DNA of 5,440 nt, from contig JAKBBS010000224.1 in assembly GCA_021808425.1 (NCBI GenBank), forward strand, positions 1 to 5,440. Reading direction: 5' to 3'. This document shows, in pieces, positions 4,968-5,440 of the stretch. The notes under the pieces were generated by a model. The model saw only the letters and a program-made list of their open reading frames with translations, searched no databases and had not been told where the DNA came from. This DNA is from Actinomycetes bacterium. Its GTDB lineage: Bacteria; Actinomycetota; Acidimicrobiia; Acidimicrobiales; Palsa-688. Position 1 is the first letter of the stretch. Each line of letters starts with the position of its first letter. A program made the translations under genes and the position numbers.

Positions 4968-5429
4968 CTACGTGGTGCCGGAAGAGTGGTACACGGGCCA
5001 CGGGCTGACGGTAGTGCATCCGAAGTCCTCGGGGGCTACGTCTGCGACCGACTGTGCGAGTTGCCAGCAGTGTCCGCCGGGGTCCCCGAGAGAGCAGTCG
5101 CGCTCGCCGTATTCCCGGTCGACCGGCGCCTCGACAACCACGGCGCCAATGCAGCAGGCTCGGGCAAATGCAGCATCTACGTCGTCGACCCGCACCCGGA
5201 TCGTGAGACTGTTTCCACTCGGCTTCGGGCCGCTCCGATCCCCGCCGACGTCGGCCACTATCACCGCCCCGTCGACCCCGACTGCCATTTGGGCACGGTG
5301 GTGCTCGCCGATGCGCGTGCGTTCCACGAAGCCGAATGCGGCGGTCAGAAAGGTGACTGCAGCGCGTACGTCCGGGTACACCAGGATGGGAACCACCGTC
5401 GAGGGCGGTACCGACCGATTCTTTTTCAC
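4968..5429 (-). CDS. VOC family protein (glyoxalase/bleomycin-resistance/PhnB-like fold)
   Basis: 153 residues from a GTG at 5429, close behind a strong AAGGAGG. One vicinal-oxygen-chelate unit is visible. VVPILVYPDVRAAVTFLTAAFGF (about 12-34) is the first beta-alpha module with the usual AAxFxxxAFGF pattern. GEHHRAQMAVGVDGAVIVAD (41-60) holds the first metal-side histidines, H43/H44. SLTIRVRVDDVDAAFARA (74-91) starts the second module, and YGERDCSLGDPGGHCWQLAQ (107-126) is its closing signature. At the usual C-terminal metal-ligand position Q123 is present instead of Glu, so a metal-dependent reaction is uncertain. Members include lyases, dioxygenases and drug-binding proteins; this subgroup is mostly uncharacterised, so no substrate is proposed. 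It may share a transcript with the downstream SDR gene. Confidence 0.85.
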   Translation of the reverse strand: MKKNRSVPPSTVVPILVYPDVRAAVTFLTAAFGFVERTRIGEHHRAQMAVGVDGAVIVADVGGDRSGPKPSGNSLTIRVRVDDVDAAFARACCIGAVVVEAPVDREYGERDCSLGDPGGHCWQLAQSVADVAPEDFGCTTVSPWPVYHSSGTT

Positions 5430-5432
5430 GAA

Positions 5433-5439
5433 CCTCCTT
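5433..5439 (-). promoter_or_regulatory. Ribosome binding site of the VOC gene
   Basis: AAGGAGG on the minus strand, 3 nt before the GTG at 5429. It matches the anti-Shine-Dalgarno fully and fixes this GTG as the start despite tight spacing; no other start codon lies nearby before the conserved VOC sequence. Confidence 0.65.
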
Positions 5440-5440
5440 G

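Noticed and set aside
4813..5019. 68-codon minus-strand frame across the VOC-SDR gap
   Set aside because: It overlaps the end of the VOC gene in another frame, has no recognisable domain, and shows no clear ribosome binding site.

Overview
The window is about 5.4 kb of GC-rich bacterial DNA. Gene content points to an actinobacterium (Actinomycetota): two adjacent GAF-ANTAR regulators, an ECF-type sigma factor coupled to a STAS-domain protein, a single-chain DUF6537-type indolepyruvate ferredoxin oxidoreductase, and frequent GTG/TTG starts. The genus cannot be fixed from the sequence alone. There are no rRNA, tRNA, CRISPR, insertion-sequence or phage genes.

Layout. (1) 1-728, plus strand: 3' end of a large fused indolepyruvate:ferredoxin oxidoreductase gene; its 5' part lies outside the window. 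(2) 804-1894, minus strand: a two-gene operon, with a STAS-domain protein (1460-1894) followed by an ECF-family sigma factor (804-1463). The stop of the first overlaps a TTG start of the second (TTGA). (3) 1895-2203: a 309-bp divergent control region with a 7-bp-stem hairpin and a short Arg-rich upstream reading frame. (4) 2204-3751, plus strand: two consecutive GAF-ANTAR proteins (2204-2902 and 3014-3751) separated by 111 bp that carries direct and inverted repeats. (5) 3818-5429, minus strand: a VOC/glyoxalase-fold protein (4968-5429) and a short-chain dehydrogenase (3818-4816), 151 bp apart. Hairpins sit at both convergent gene junctions.

How it may work together. Positions 804-3751 form a compact regulatory island bounded by convergent neighbours on both sides. 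GAF domains usually sense small molecules or redox/gas signals. ANTAR domains bind RNA hairpins and control transcription antitermination or leader structure. STAS proteins are usually anti-sigma antagonists or signalling adaptors, and the sigma factor redirects RNA polymerase. A link between the STAS/sigma operon and the divergent GAF-ANTAR pair is inferred from position only. The flanking metabolic genes (oxidoreductase, SDR, VOC) have no shown connection to it. The most unusual points are the coupled STAS-ECF pair with no adjacent anti-sigma gene, and a STAS domain that lacks the usual phosphorylatable serine.
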